Assembly (NCBI GenBank): GCA_026129745.1
Contig: JAHCHL010000001.1
Coordinates: 186,001-250,000, forward strand
Origin: Fimbriimonadales bacterium
GTDB lineage: Bacteria; Armatimonadota; Fimbriimonadia; Fimbriimonadales; ATM1
Direction of reading: 5' to 3'
Length of the DNA stretch: 64,000 nucleotides
The notes under the pieces are model-generated. The model made no database searches. It was not told where the DNA came from and was given only the letters and a program-made list of their open reading frames with translations. The number at the start of each line of letters is the position of its first letter. The stretch's first letter is position 1. The position numbers and the translations under genes are program-made. This document shows positions 25,008 to 33,825 of the stretch, piece after piece.

Positions 25008-26411
25008 CTACGCTGCCAATCGATACGCGCCGATCTTGTTGAGGCCGTTCAATGCTGCCACTTTGTAACACTCCGCAAGCGTCGGGTAGTTGAAAACGTG
25101 GTCGAGGAAGTACCGGATGCTGCCACCGTGCGCGATCACCGCTTGGCCGATGTGGACGAGTTCCGTCGCACCTTCTCCGATGATATGCACCGCGAGCAAT
25201 TGTTCGTTCTCGCGGTTGAATATGAGTTTCAGCCGCCCCGTTTCGTCGCCCAGAATGGTTCCCCGGGCAATCTCGCGGTAGTTCGCGATTCCCACTTCGT
25301 ATGGAACAGCACTCTGCGTCAGCTCCTCTTCAGTCGGACCGACGAAAGAAACTTCAGGAATCGTGTATAGACCATAGGGAAACAATTCCGGAACCATCGT
25401 CGCGCTGACACCGAATGCACGACACGCTGCCACGCGCCCTTGCTCCATCGAAGTGCTTGCAAGCGATGGGAATCCGACGATGTCTCCAGCCGCATAGACA
25501 TGTGAGACCTCCGTTCGAAAATCCTCATCCACAGTCAGCCTGCCTCGATCGTCGGCGGACAATCCTGCCGCCTCCAAGTTCAGTTGGTCGGTGTTTCCTT
25601 GCCTGCCTGCCGCATAAATCACTGCATCCGCATGAAGCTGCTTGTTGCTTTGCGTGAACGCGTTGACACCGCCATCTGGCTCGATTTCGACTCTGGCGAC
25701 TTCTTCTCCAAGCCTAAACGTAACCCCCATTGCACGCATGTGATACATCAATGCTTCGAGAATCTCGCCGTCGATAAACTCTAACAAACGGCGTCTGCCA
25801 TCGACAAGCGTGATTTGTGTGCCGAGCGCCGCAAAGATTCCCGCGTACTCCATACCGATCACACCGCCGCCAACGACAATCATCGACCGCGGTATCCCAG
25901 GGAGGTACATCAAAGCGTCCGGATTCAAGACTCGAACACCATCTACTGGAAAATGTGCAGAACTCGCCGGTCGTGTACCGGTTGCGATGATGATTCTTGA
26001 TCCACGAACTTCTGCGTCTCCTTCTTCGCGCCTGACACGAATTACATTAGCGTTCACAAATTCGGCATGCCCTTGATAAACGGAGACTCCATTGCGACTG
26101 AAGTGCGCTCGATAGACATCGACTTCATGCTCGATGACTCTTTTGCAACGAAACATTAGGTCTTGAATCGTGATGTTTTCCTTAACTCGATAGGCCATTC
26201 CATAAAGCGCACGCTGCCGAAATCCAGACAAGTACAACACAGCTTCGCGCAAGGTTTTGGATGGAATCGTGCCGCTTGCGAAGCATGTGCCGCCAACAAA
26301 ATCGCCGCGCTCGACGACTGCGACGCGCTTGCCGAGTTTTGCTGCTTGAATCGCTGCATGGTGCCCTGCAGGGCCGGAACCTAAGACAACGAGGTCATAG
26401 TGCGTAGCCAT
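25008..26411 (-). CDS. sthA: Soluble NAD(P) transhydrogenase (Si-specific)
   Basis: The 467-aa FAD enzyme interconverts NADPH and NADH. It opens with the FAD Rossmann motif LVVLGSGPAGHHAAIQAAKL. The redox-active cysteine pair of dihydrolipoamide dehydrogenase is replaced by GTCFASGTIPSKTLREA (Cys then Thr), the hallmark of SthA. The NAD-binding motif is MIVVGGGVIGMEYAGIFAAL, and AAGDIVGFPSLASTSMEQGR is the second FAD contact. The C-terminal dimerisation domain with NYPTLAECYKVAALNGLNK is complete. Confidence 0.94.
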   Translation of the reverse strand: MATHYDLVVLGSGPAGHHAAIQAAKLGKRVAVVERGDFVGGTCFASGTIPSKTLREAVLYLSGFRQRALYGMAYRVKENITIQDLMFRCKRVIEHEVDVYRAHFSRNGVSVYQGHAEFVNANVIRVRREEGDAEVRGSRIIIATGTRPASSAHFPVDGVRVLNPDALMYLPGIPRSMIVVGGGVIGMEYAGIFAALGTQITLVDGRRRLLEFIDGEILEALMYHMRAMGVTFRLGEEVARVEIEPDGGVNAFTQSNKQLHADAVIYAAGRQGNTDQLNLEAAGLSADDRGRLTVDEDFRTEVSHVYAAGDIVGFPSLASTSMEQGRVAACRAFGVSATMVPELFPYGLYTIPEVSFVGPTEEELTQSAVPYEVGIANYREIARGTILGDETGRLKLIFNRENEQLLAVHIIGEGATELVHIGQAVIAHGGSIRYFLDHVFNYPTLAECYKVAALNGLNKIGAYRLAA

Positions 26412-26425
26412 TTTATGGCGGTCGA

Positions 26426-27076
26426 TTAGGCCGCTTCCTCCTCAGATTCGAAGGTCTTTAGCAAGTCGTAAAGCGACTCTTCGCCTCCAAGTTTTCTCAA
26501 GAACTCGACGCCGACTTCGAATCCACCCGACTTCCCTTCTGCACCTTCGACGATTCTCACAACCCTTCCAAGCGCAACGAACGGTTCAACTTCGTCGATG
26601 AACAATTCCATCTTCACAATCGTGTGAACTCTCAAAGGTGTTCTGACTCTAAATCGAACGCCTGTTTCGCTAACGTTGATGGTTTCACCCAAAGAGCGCT
26701 TGGTTTCTTTGTCTCCTGGATTCAAGCCATGCTCGGAATAGGTGAGCACGATCCGGTGCCGTGACGGGTACCTTGCGGAGCGTTGCTGCATATTCGTTTC
26801 CCAGCGAATGCTGCCGAGGACAACTTGCACGTCATCTCCAATATCTGCCCTAACGATACGCGCCCAACCGACGCGATCGTCGTCGTCTACTTGCAAGAGC
26901 AAGAGATCTTTCGGCCCAAGCATCGCAAAGCTGAGATCTAACTTCAGCTTTAGGTTGTCGCCCTTAACCTCCTCGATCGTTCCAAGTGACGGATCGAGCG
27001 AATCTGTGCCCACGGGCGAAACCTGAATCGTCATGCCGGGCGTTAGCTTCGGCTGATCTAATTCAGAATGCATCAT
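26426..27076 (-). CDS. PilZ-domain cyclic-di-GMP effector (YcgR-like)
   Basis: The 216-aa cytoplasmic protein has an N-terminal YcgR-type beta domain (about residues 10-95) and a C-terminal PilZ domain. The c-di-GMP motifs are intact: RxxxR within RSARYPSR (about residue 101) and NVSETGVRF (the N/DxSxxG motif). It should bind c-di-GMP and modulate motility, secretion or polysaccharide export. It lies 14 bp upstream of sthA on the same strand, so the two may be co-transcribed. The HD-GYP protein at 60.8-62.4 kb would be a matching phosphodiesterase. Confidence 0.9.
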   Translation of the reverse strand: MMHSELDQPKLTPGMTIQVSPVGTDSLDPSLGTIEEVKGDNLKLKLDLSFAMLGPKDLLLLQVDDDDRVGWARIVRADIGDDVQVVLGSIRWETNMQQRSARYPSRHRIVLTYSEHGLNPGDKETKRSLGETINVSETGVRFRVRTPLRVHTIVKMELFIDEVEPFVALGRVVRIVEGAEGKSGGFEVGVEFLRKLGGEESLYDLLKTFESEEEAA

Positions 27077-27112
27077 CCTTCGGTCCTCCGGGCGGGCCGT
27101 TCCTGATAAATG

Positions 27113-27152
27113 ACAAAAAGAAGCCCACCGACAACTCTTATTGTCGGTAGGC
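27113..27152 (-). terminator. Rho-independent terminator after the alpha/beta hydrolase gene
   Basis: An 8-bp stem ACCGACAA/TTGTCGGT extended by GCC/GGC across one mismatch (27123-27152, 6-nt loop) is followed on the minus strand by GGGCTTCTTTTT. It lies 22 bp after the hydrolase stop and just upstream of the PilZ gene. The other side has CTTTGTTT, so weak bidirectional use is possible. Confidence 0.8.
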
Positions 27153-27174
27153 CCTTTGTTTCAACTAACTGGAA

Positions 27175-28800
27175 TTACTGGATCTTCGATTTTTCTTTAA
27201 TCCAGTTGGCAATCACCTCCGGAACCCTCGGCACGACTTGCGTGGGCCAAGTGGCATCAAAGTCAGGGTTCTGGTAGGGCGATCTCATCAGGAAGTGATT
27301 CATCCGGGCGATCATCTCGACGGTTGTGTCCACTTCTGCCGACATTGCGGCCTCTTTCAGTTGGTTAGCGTTTTTGGATAGGACCATGAGGTCGTCCAGG
27401 CCCTGCATGATCAGCAATGGGCCTCTCTGCCTCCGAGCGTACATGAGCGGATCGACGTCCATGTGTTCCCTAAGCCAAGGGAGGCTGATTCCATCGATCA
27501 CTCCGCGCTCGCCTGCCCGGGCTTTGGCAATGATTTCCGACATCCTGGGGATCATTCGGGCCGCACGCTCTCTTTCGCTCGCCGGCAAGCTTTCATCGGT
27601 CGACATAGCATTCAGCTGCTCGACGATGACTTTGTCCAGGGAACTCGCAGGCCCTGCGAGCGAGATTACGCCGCCCAATGTCGGATCCTCAGAGCCGAGG
27701 ATCATCGCAATCAAGGCCCCCTCGCTGTGGCCCGCAACATACACGTGGAACGGGTCGACTTCAGGTTGGGCTTTGACCCAAGCGACGATGGATCGTGCAT
27801 CGCTGACAAGATTCCAGAAGGTGGCGGAGTACTGACCACCTGTCGACTTGCCAACCCCTCGATCGTCAAATCGGAAAACGACGATTCCTGCGGCAGTCAG
27901 AGCGTCCGCAAGTTGCGCGGCTGGCGCACCCGTAACCAGCGGAGGTGAATCCCAATTTCGATCGGATGGGCCGGTGCCGCTGAATAGAACCACTGCCGGG
28001 CGCTTTTCTCTGCCTCTCGGAGCGGTGAGGCTGCCGACAAGGACGACGTTCGATGCGCCAAAGATCCGAGCCTCACGCTCTTCGTAGCTGGCTCTATTCG
28101 GCATCACCCTCGCCATATCGGTCGGGCCGGTCGCTGTCGGCTGGCCGGGAGTGGTCGTCGTTACCGTGGTGGTTGGAGTCGTTCCCGCTCCGCCGGGAGG
28201 AGTTCGCACGACAAGCAGATTCTTGGATCGGACCGAAATCGAGTAGATGCGGCCTTGGGCGTCGGTCACGAACTCGTGCGCAACGCCGTCGACCGTTGCC
28301 GTCCAATCGACCCGAGTCTGGCCGTTCTCCGTTCGCTGCCCGCCCCGTACAAGCACAAGATTGGTTTGGAGCCGCTCGGAGGGCATCAGAACTTGGAAAG
28401 TCTGGCTGCTTACACCCGCTTGGTACGCCCGGAAAACATGAGTGAAGAGGTGCCAGCAAAAACTCTCGAGAGCGTAAATGGGCCTTCCGTCGGCTTGCAC
28501 CCGTCGCCCGTCCGAATACATCAGGACGTTGTTCTGGGTCGACATCCGAGTCGATGGCCCATTGACGATGTTGATGACCGCCGATTCCAGCCCCCTCGGC
28601 CCCGATGTGAACTCTGTTTTGGCGCTGATCGTTGCGGTGCCGTCAGCCACAGTGTAAAGAATTGAGCTTGATTTGCCATTTTCGAGCAGCCTGAATCCCT
28701 CTCGGGCGATCTCTACCCCGCTCATCGTGGTCGAGAACGTCCCCTGATCGAAGACGGGAACCGTCTGCGCTAGAACGAGTAATGCCAGTGCTTGTGTCAT
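27175..28800 (-). CDS. Secreted alpha/beta hydrolase with unknown N-terminal domain
   Basis: The 541-aa protein starts with a short hydrophobic signal-like segment (MTQALALLVLAQTVP) behind a GAGG site. An unrecognised beta-rich domain (residues 20-205) is joined by a Thr/Pro-rich linker (about 210-230) to an alpha/beta hydrolase domain. That domain has the FDDRGVGKSTGG oxyanion region, the nucleophile elbow AGHSEGAL, the late acid near LDDLMVL and the histidine in ARMNHFL. It resembles acyl-peptidase or esterase (S9/DUF3887-type) enzymes; the substrate is unknown. It ends at a clear terminator. Confidence 0.88.
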   Translation of the reverse strand: MTQALALLVLAQTVPVFDQGTFSTTMSGVEIAREGFRLLENGKSSSILYTVADGTATISAKTEFTSGPRGLESAVINIVNGPSTRMSTQNNVLMYSDGRRVQADGRPIYALESFCWHLFTHVFRAYQAGVSSQTFQVLMPSERLQTNLVLVRGGQRTENGQTRVDWTATVDGVAHEFVTDAQGRIYSISVRSKNLLVVRTPPGGAGTTPTTTVTTTTPGQPTATGPTDMARVMPNRASYEEREARIFGASNVVLVGSLTAPRGREKRPAVVLFSGTGPSDRNWDSPPLVTGAPAAQLADALTAAGIVVFRFDDRGVGKSTGGQYSATFWNLVSDARSIVAWVKAQPEVDPFHVYVAGHSEGALIAMILGSEDPTLGGVISLAGPASSLDKVIVEQLNAMSTDESLPASERERAARMIPRMSEIIAKARAGERGVIDGISLPWLREHMDVDPLMYARRQRGPLLIMQGLDDLMVLSKNANQLKEAAMSAEVDTTVEMIARMNHFLMRSPYQNPDFDATWPTQVVPRVPEVIANWIKEKSKIQ

Positions 28801-28907
28801 TTGGGTACCTCTGCTGTTTTTACGTGGTTTATCCTACTCCAAACGCGTAGTCTGGGTGCTCCGGCGATCCATGCCACCAGCCGAGCCGAGCATCGCGATG
28901 TCGCCGG

Positions 28908-28913
28908 TAAACT
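28908..28913 (+). promoter_or_regulatory. -10-like box 9 nt before trpA
   Basis: TAAACT lies 9 nt before the trpA ATG, and the intervening sequence (GCGCACCCC) has no ribosome binding site. This fits a leaderless transcript, as at several other genes here. Confidence 0.4.
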
Positions 28914-28922
28914 GCGCACCCC

Positions 28923-29714
28923 ATGTCCCGAATCGATGAGACTTTTGAAGCGCTTCGCAAAAGAAGCGAAAAGGCGCTCGTCGTGTTCGTAACTGGCGGC
29001 GATCCGCCGATTGAGCAGTTGCCCGCCATTCTCCAGACGCTTGAAGCAGCCGGCGCGGACATTATCGAAGTTGGGCTTCCGTTCAGCGACCCGATCGCCG
29101 ACGGCCCGACGATACAGGCCAGCAGCCAGCGCGCACTGGATAGGGGTGTTCGCACTCAAGACATCTTCGACGCAGTGAAAGCGGCCGACATATCGGTGCC
29201 GATCGTTTACATGGGTTACACGAACACTGCAATGCGCCATGGGTTCAGGGACTTCGCCCAGCGCGCGGCCGCATCGGGAGCAACCGGAGCGCTGCTGAGC
29301 GATTTGACTCCGGACGAGGCCACTGAGTGGCGCGACGCGGCAAAGCTGGCGAATCTCGACACTGTGTTTCTCGTGGCTCCTACCAGCACGGACGACCGCA
29401 TCAAACTGGCATGCGACGCCGCGAGCGGATTCGTCTACTGCGTTTCACGAACTGGCGTAACTGGTGCGGCAAACGCAGTGCCACAAGACGTATCGAGAAC
29501 GATAGATCGAGTGAAGTCGATTACAGCGTTGCCCGTTTGTGTCGGGTTTGGAATCTCCACTCCTGAGCAAGTGCGAATGGTTTGCTCAGTAGCAGACGGA
29601 GCCGTTGTCGGAAGTCATATCGTTTCGTTGCTGGACCAATACTGGAACGACGGAGCCGGATCGAATGTCCTTCGTGAAGAAGTTGAAGCCTTGAAAGCTG
29701 CGACGCGAAGCTAA
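28923..29714 (+). CDS. trpA: Tryptophan synthase alpha chain
   Basis: The 263-aa TIM-barrel enzyme cleaves indole-glycerol-phosphate to indole, which passes to the beta chain. The catalytic glutamate is in IIEVGLPFSDPIADGPTIQ, which also holds the aspartate, and the phosphate-binding end is GFGISTPEQV followed by ADGAVVGSHIV. The length is normal. It stands alone, without trpB or other trp genes, and its stop shares the tetranucleotide CTAA with the converging acetyltransferase stop. Confidence 0.95.
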   Translation: MSRIDETFEALRKRSEKALVVFVTGGDPPIEQLPAILQTLEAAGADIIEVGLPFSDPIADGPTIQASSQRALDRGVRTQDIFDAVKAADISVPIVYMGYTNTAMRHGFRDFAQRAAASGATGALLSDLTPDEATEWRDAAKLANLDTVFLVAPTSTDDRIKLACDAASGFVYCVSRTGVTGAANAVPQDVSRTIDRVKSITALPVCVGFGISTPEQVRMVCSVADGAVVGSHIVSLLDQYWNDGAGSNVLREEVEALKAATRS

Positions 29715-30181
29715 AGTTCTAATAGATAACCCCACTCTTCATAGACTTCTGGATATTCGGGATCGGCCACCGTCCTTTCACCTATTGGCACTGCGCCGAA
29801 CCGCCGATACATCTCTTGCGACACTTCGAGCCGTTTGTCAGACCAAATCTCCATCTGTTTATAACCAAGAAGCCTCGCCTCATCGATAGCCTTTTTAAGC
29901 AGTCGCTTTCCCAGTCCTTGTCCTCGATGCTCTGCAAGCAAATACAGTCGGCAAAGATCGCACAGCTCGTCATCGATTCGACGAATTCCGACCGTTCCAA
30001 CAACTGCGCCATCCGATTCCATAACCCAGAATCCGCCTCCGCGATCGTGATAGTGAGCTTGAACTTCGTAAGAGTCGCGATTGTGTCCTTCGGGCTGCCA
30101 AGGAAACCCGTGCTCTTCGAACACCGTGCGAATGACAAGGGCGATGCCCAGTTCATCACCAGGCTGATACGGGCGAATCAT
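29711..30181 (-). CDS. GNAT-family N-acetyltransferase
   Basis: The 156-aa protein carries the GNAT fold: the N-terminal IRPYQPGDELGIALVIRTVF helix, the strand FWVMESDGAVVGTVGIRR, and the acetyl-CoA pyrophosphate loop in LLAEHRGQGLGKRLLKKAI (the Q/RxxGxG/A motif). MYRRFGAVPIGERT is the last helix-strand. The acceptor substrate cannot be predicted. It starts within 35 bp of the divergent rfbD-like gene and its stop overlaps trpA by 4 bp. Confidence 0.88.
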   Translation of the reverse strand: MIRPYQPGDELGIALVIRTVFEEHGFPWQPEGHNRDSYEVQAHYHDRGGGFWVMESDGAVVGTVGIRRIDDELCDLCRLYLLAEHRGQGLGKRLLKKAIDEARLLGYKQMEIWSDKRLEVSQEMYRRFGAVPIGERTVADPEYPEVYEEWGYLLEL

Positions 30182-30215
30182 GTGTGCAGATTATTGCGCG
30201 TGGTACGCTTCAAGG

Positions 30216-31097
30216 GTGAATGGCGAAGTCCTGCTGATCGGCGCGACGGGGCTTCTGGGTTCCGACGTCTTATTGCAATTGCAATCGCGCGGTTGGACTG
30301 TTGACGCTCCAAGTCGGACTGTTCTCGATCTCGAAGATCCTCGTTCGATCGATGCGTACTTCTTGGCCGCGAGGCCTGCATGGGTGATTAACTGTGCCGC
30401 GTACACTGCCGTCGACGCTGCCGAATCCGATGAATCGCGCGCAAACGTTCTCAATTCCGTTGCGCCCTTCTCGCTTGCGCGATTCTGCAAATGGATCAAG
30501 GCCAGACTGTTGCACATCAGCACCGACTTCGTATTCGACGGTAACTCGAATTCACCTTACAAAGAAACTGACGAAGCGCGTCCACTCGGGCTTTATGGAA
30601 AGAGCAAGTTTCATGGTGAGCGGCTAGCATTCGATGAGAACAAAGAAATGATCGTTGCAAGAACCGCATGGCTGTTCGGTTCGAACGGCAAATGTTTTCC
30701 CCGCACGATTCTAAAGGCTGCACTTGAAGGGAGAGAACTGCGAGTTGTCAGCGATCAGATTGGCAACCCGTCTTACACAAGAGATGTCGCGAAAGCGCTG
30801 TGCAACTTGGTCGCATCCGATGCCGTGCCAGGAATTTATCATGTCGCCAATCGCGGACAGGCAAGTTGGTTCGAACTTGCTTGCGAAACGATTCGCATGG
30901 CAGGAATCAAATCGGAGGTGCAGGCTATCTCGACGCAAGATTGGCCGACCCCTGCGCCCCGCCCAAAGTACAGTGTTCTCGATACTTCTAAATACGACTC
31001 CCTTGGATTTGAGCCGATGCCGGATTGGCAGACCGGAATCGCACGGTTCGTCGAGGACGTACTGCCGCAACTAAAGGCGGAAACGGCTCGGCAATAG
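30216..31097 (+). CDS. rfbD: dTDP-4-dehydrorhamnose reductase-like SDR protein
   Basis: I chose GTG 30216, giving a 293-aa protein starting with VNGEVLLIGATGLLGSDVLL; the frame is open to 30180 but the extra residues are not family-like. The NAD(P) motif is GATGLLGSD, and the catalytic YxxxK is in LYGKSKFHGERL after STDFVFDGNSNSPY. It matches RmlD/RfbD, the last step of dTDP-L-rhamnose synthesis. No rfbA/B/C genes are adjacent, so a related reductase role such as MAT2B-like cannot be excluded. The 3' end overlaps cdd by 27 bp on the other strand. Confidence 0.85.
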   Translation: MNGEVLLIGATGLLGSDVLLQLQSRGWTVDAPSRTVLDLEDPRSIDAYFLAARPAWVINCAAYTAVDAAESDESRANVLNSVAPFSLARFCKWIKARLLHISTDFVFDGNSNSPYKETDEARPLGLYGKSKFHGERLAFDENKEMIVARTAWLFGSNGKCFPRTILKAALEGRELRVVSDQIGNPSYTRDVAKALCNLVASDAVPGIYHVANRGQASWFELACETIRMAGIKSEVQAISTQDWPTPAPRPKYSVLDTSKYDSLGFEPMPDWQTGIARFVEDVLPQLKAETARQ

Positions 31098-31451
31098 TTT
31101 GGAAAGCGTCGTCTCATTGACATTGCCTTCGCCGTCTACCATAAAGACAGCCATTTCACCTTCGAGCGGTTGAAACTGCGAGAGAACTTGACGACAGGCA
31201 CCACAAGGAAAACCACCATCTTTCGTCGCTATCGCTATGGCGACGGCTGTCGTGCAGCCTTGAGCAACCATCGCCGCGACCGCGTTCCGCTCTGCGCAAA
31301 CTGACAGCCCGTAAGAATCGTTCTCGACATTGCAGCCAACGTAGATCAAGCCATCTGAACCAAGAACAGCGGCGCCGACTGAATAGCCCGAATGAATGGC
31401 ATAGGCGTTGCCTCGAACGCCCCTTGCGGCTTCGATTAGTTCCGACTTCAC
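31071..31451 (-). CDS. cdd: Cytidine deaminase
   Basis: The 126-aa zinc enzyme deaminates cytidine and deoxycytidine in pyrimidine salvage. The catalytic CAERNAVAAMVAQG holds the zinc Cys and proton-shuttle Glu, and the second motif PCGACRQVLSQF gives the other two zinc Cys. YSVGAAVLGSDGLIYVGCNVEN is the usual opening. This is the compact homotetrameric form. It overlaps mutS2 by 4 bp (ATGA) and the converging rfbD-like gene by 27 bp. Confidence 0.95.
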   Translation of the reverse strand: MKSELIEAARGVRGNAYAIHSGYSVGAAVLGSDGLIYVGCNVENDSYGLSVCAERNAVAAMVAQGCTTAVAIAIATKDGGFPCGACRQVLSQFQPLEGEMAVFMVDGEGNVNETTLSKLLPSRFRL

Positions 31452-33814
31452 TTGAAATTCACCACGGTCACGCCGGTGCCTCCTTCTCCAGGATCGCCGT
31501 CTCGCACGCTCAAAACATCGCTCCTATTCGCGACAAATTCTCGAACGATCTTGCGCAGAACTCCGCTTCCTTTCCCGTGGACAATGCGAACTCGATGCAA
31601 TCCTGCAAGCACGGCATCGTCAAAAAACTTTTCGAGACTCTCGATAGCGTCTTCAGCTCTCATGTGACGGAGATGCAGCTCGCTCGAAGCATGCATTGTC
31701 TTGTGGACAGAAGTCGACATAGACCTTCTTCTCGATTCCTTGTGCGAATCTTCAATTGGAACAAGTTCGTTCGGCTTGAGCGAAATCTTCAGCGCACCGA
31801 CTTGAACAATCACCTTTCCCGATTTCTGAATCTCAAGAACTTGACCAACCTGGTTATTGGAAATCAATCGAACGGCCATTCCAGCAACCACGGACGGCGC
31901 TTGCTGAGCGACGATCTCCGGGCTGATTTCAGACTTCGCCGCGCGAAGGTCATCCTCAATTTTCCTGGCCTCTTGCAAAATTGCTTCCTTCTCGACAGTT
32001 TGCGCAGCACGTGTTGCTTCCAATAACTCGCGATATCGCTGCCGCGCCTCCCGCAAGGCTTCGTTCGCAATCTCCTCGGCTCTCGCTCTTGCGCGCCGCA
32101 ACTTTTCAAGTTGCTCTTCGCGATCGAGTTCCGCTTTTTTCATAAGGCCTTCTGCCTCATGCCTGAGTTTCACAGCCTCATCGCGCTGCTGCCTCGCCTC
32201 TTGAAGCAACCGATCCAATTCTCCCGACTTCACTCTCTCATCCGCCGCTTCTGATCCGAGTATCGCTTCTGCGTCGTCGACGACCGATTCGGGCAAGCCA
32301 TGCCTTCGTGAGATTTCAAGCGCGTGGCTTTGGCCGGAAGCACCAGCAATTAACCGATACGTCGGCTTTAGGCTTGCGACGTCGAACTCCATCGCTGCGC
32401 AATGAAAGCGCGCGTCGGATTGCGCGTACGCCTTAAGCTCCCCGTAATGCGTCGACGCAGCGATGACGACACCTCGATTTGCAAGCGAATTCAGTATCGA
32501 CTGTCCGAGTGCAGCTCCTTCGCGCGGATCCGTCCCCGCACCAATTTCGTCCAGAAGCACGAGATCGCCTGCCTTCGCATTCTCGAAAATTGTAGCGATG
32601 TTCCGCAAGTGCCCGCTGAAAGTGGAAAGCGATTGCTGCAGACTCTGTTCATCGCCGATGTCCGCCCAAACGTTTCCGAACGGGCCATAACTCACCGACG
32701 ACGCAGGCAACAGAAATCCGCAACCGATCATGAGCGCATACAATCCGATCAATTTGAGCGTCACGGTTTTCCCCCCCGTATTCGGTCCCGTGATGAGCAT
32801 CGAACCGTAGCTTCCACCGATTGCAACATCGATCGGAACCGACTGCTCCCGGTCGATCAAGGGATGGTGGCCAGACTCGATGCGAATCCGATTCCCATCG
32901 ATAAACTTTGGTGCAACGGAGTCTGTGTCCAGTGCGAATCTTGCCTTACCGAAAATCGAGTCCAACTCTGAAAGTGATTCGATGCCGCAGAGAATTGAGT
33001 CGCACTGGTCGCCAATCTTCTTTGAAAGCGAACGGAGAATTCTTTCAACCTCTTCGCGTTCCATCGACTCGATTTCCCGAAGCTTGTTAGAATCAGAAAC
33101 AACCGATTCCGGCTCGACAAAAATCGTTTGACCTGAACCGCTCGCATCATGGACGATCCCAGGAACTTTGCCCTTGTATTGCGCTTTGACAGGCACGACG
33201 TATCTGCCGTCGCGAATCGTGTAAATCGGCTCCTGCAAATAAGTCTTGAGCGATCCGTTGATGAGATTCTGAATGCGAGTCGCAATGCGCCTAGCCTGAG
33301 CTGACTTCTCACCACGGATTTTCGCCAAAACTGAACTCGCACTGTCGAGCACTTCCCCTTCAGGCGAAACGGAAGCGTGCAGCTCTGCTTGAAGCTCCGG
33401 AAGGTAGGGCAGCTGTTCTGAGATTCGAGCCAATTCGGGCGTGTCTTCTCGCCTGCCGACCAGATACTTTCTTAGCCGCATCATCGCGTCCAAAGTCTCA
33501 CCGACCCGAAAGATCTCTTCTCCAGGAATTGTGCTGCCCTTTCCCGCAGAACCTACGGCCGCTTTCACATCTCGAGCGTTGCTGTAAATGGGAGGTTCTG
33601 AATCGCGCAAGAGTTCGAGGGCCTCGGACGTCTGCGAAACCCGCCTTTCAACCACGTCGCGCCCGTAAATGGGACTTGTGGCAATCAAGAACTCTGCGCC
33701 GAGAAGCGTGCTGCAATTCGCCGCTGCCAATGCGAGCACACGGTCGAGTTCCAATACCACTTCGGCATGGGTTCTGGGTGGCACAGCGAGATTGTGGCGC
33801 ACGAGGCGTGTCAC
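31448..33814 (-). CDS. mutS2: MutS2 endonuclease/ribosome-rescue ATPase
   Basis: The 788-aa protein has the MutS core with Walker A in ITGPNTGGKTVTLKLIGLYA, Walker B in LVLLDEIGAGTDPREGAALG and the following STHYGELKAYA. Next come a long coiled coil (about residues 520-630), a KOW-like segment, and the C-terminal Smr nuclease domain with RIVHGKGSGVLRKIVREFV. MutS2 proteins act on recombination intermediates or on stalled, collided ribosomes. The start GTG 33814 is the longest; GTG 33760, just before the conserved LELDRVLALAAA, is an alternative. It is divergent from fabD. Confidence 0.93.
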   Translation of the reverse strand: MTRLVRHNLAVPPRTHAEVVLELDRVLALAAANCSTLLGAEFLIATSPIYGRDVVERRVSQTSEALELLRDSEPPIYSNARDVKAAVGSAGKGSTIPGEEIFRVGETLDAMMRLRKYLVGRREDTPELARISEQLPYLPELQAELHASVSPEGEVLDSASSVLAKIRGEKSAQARRIATRIQNLINGSLKTYLQEPIYTIRDGRYVVPVKAQYKGKVPGIVHDASGSGQTIFVEPESVVSDSNKLREIESMEREEVERILRSLSKKIGDQCDSILCGIESLSELDSIFGKARFALDTDSVAPKFIDGNRIRIESGHHPLIDREQSVPIDVAIGGSYGSMLITGPNTGGKTVTLKLIGLYALMIGCGFLLPASSVSYGPFGNVWADIGDEQSLQQSLSTFSGHLRNIATIFENAKAGDLVLLDEIGAGTDPREGAALGQSILNSLANRGVVIAASTHYGELKAYAQSDARFHCAAMEFDVASLKPTYRLIAGASGQSHALEISRRHGLPESVVDDAEAILGSEAADERVKSGELDRLLQEARQQRDEAVKLRHEAEGLMKKAELDREEQLEKLRRARARAEEIANEALREARQRYRELLEATRAAQTVEKEAILQEARKIEDDLRAAKSEISPEIVAQQAPSVVAGMAVRLISNNQVGQVLEIQKSGKVIVQVGALKISLKPNELVPIEDSHKESRRRSMSTSVHKTMHASSELHLRHMRAEDAIESLEKFFDDAVLAGLHRVRIVHGKGSGVLRKIVREFVANRSDVLSVRDGDPGEGGTGVTVVNFK

Positions 33815-33825
33815 AATTCCGCGCC

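Noticed and set aside
33529-33825. Long N-terminal extension of FabD
   Set aside because: It runs antisense through mutS2 and is rich in Arg/Pro/Cys with no family similarity; the FabD start VSESRIAFVFPGQ is at 33826.
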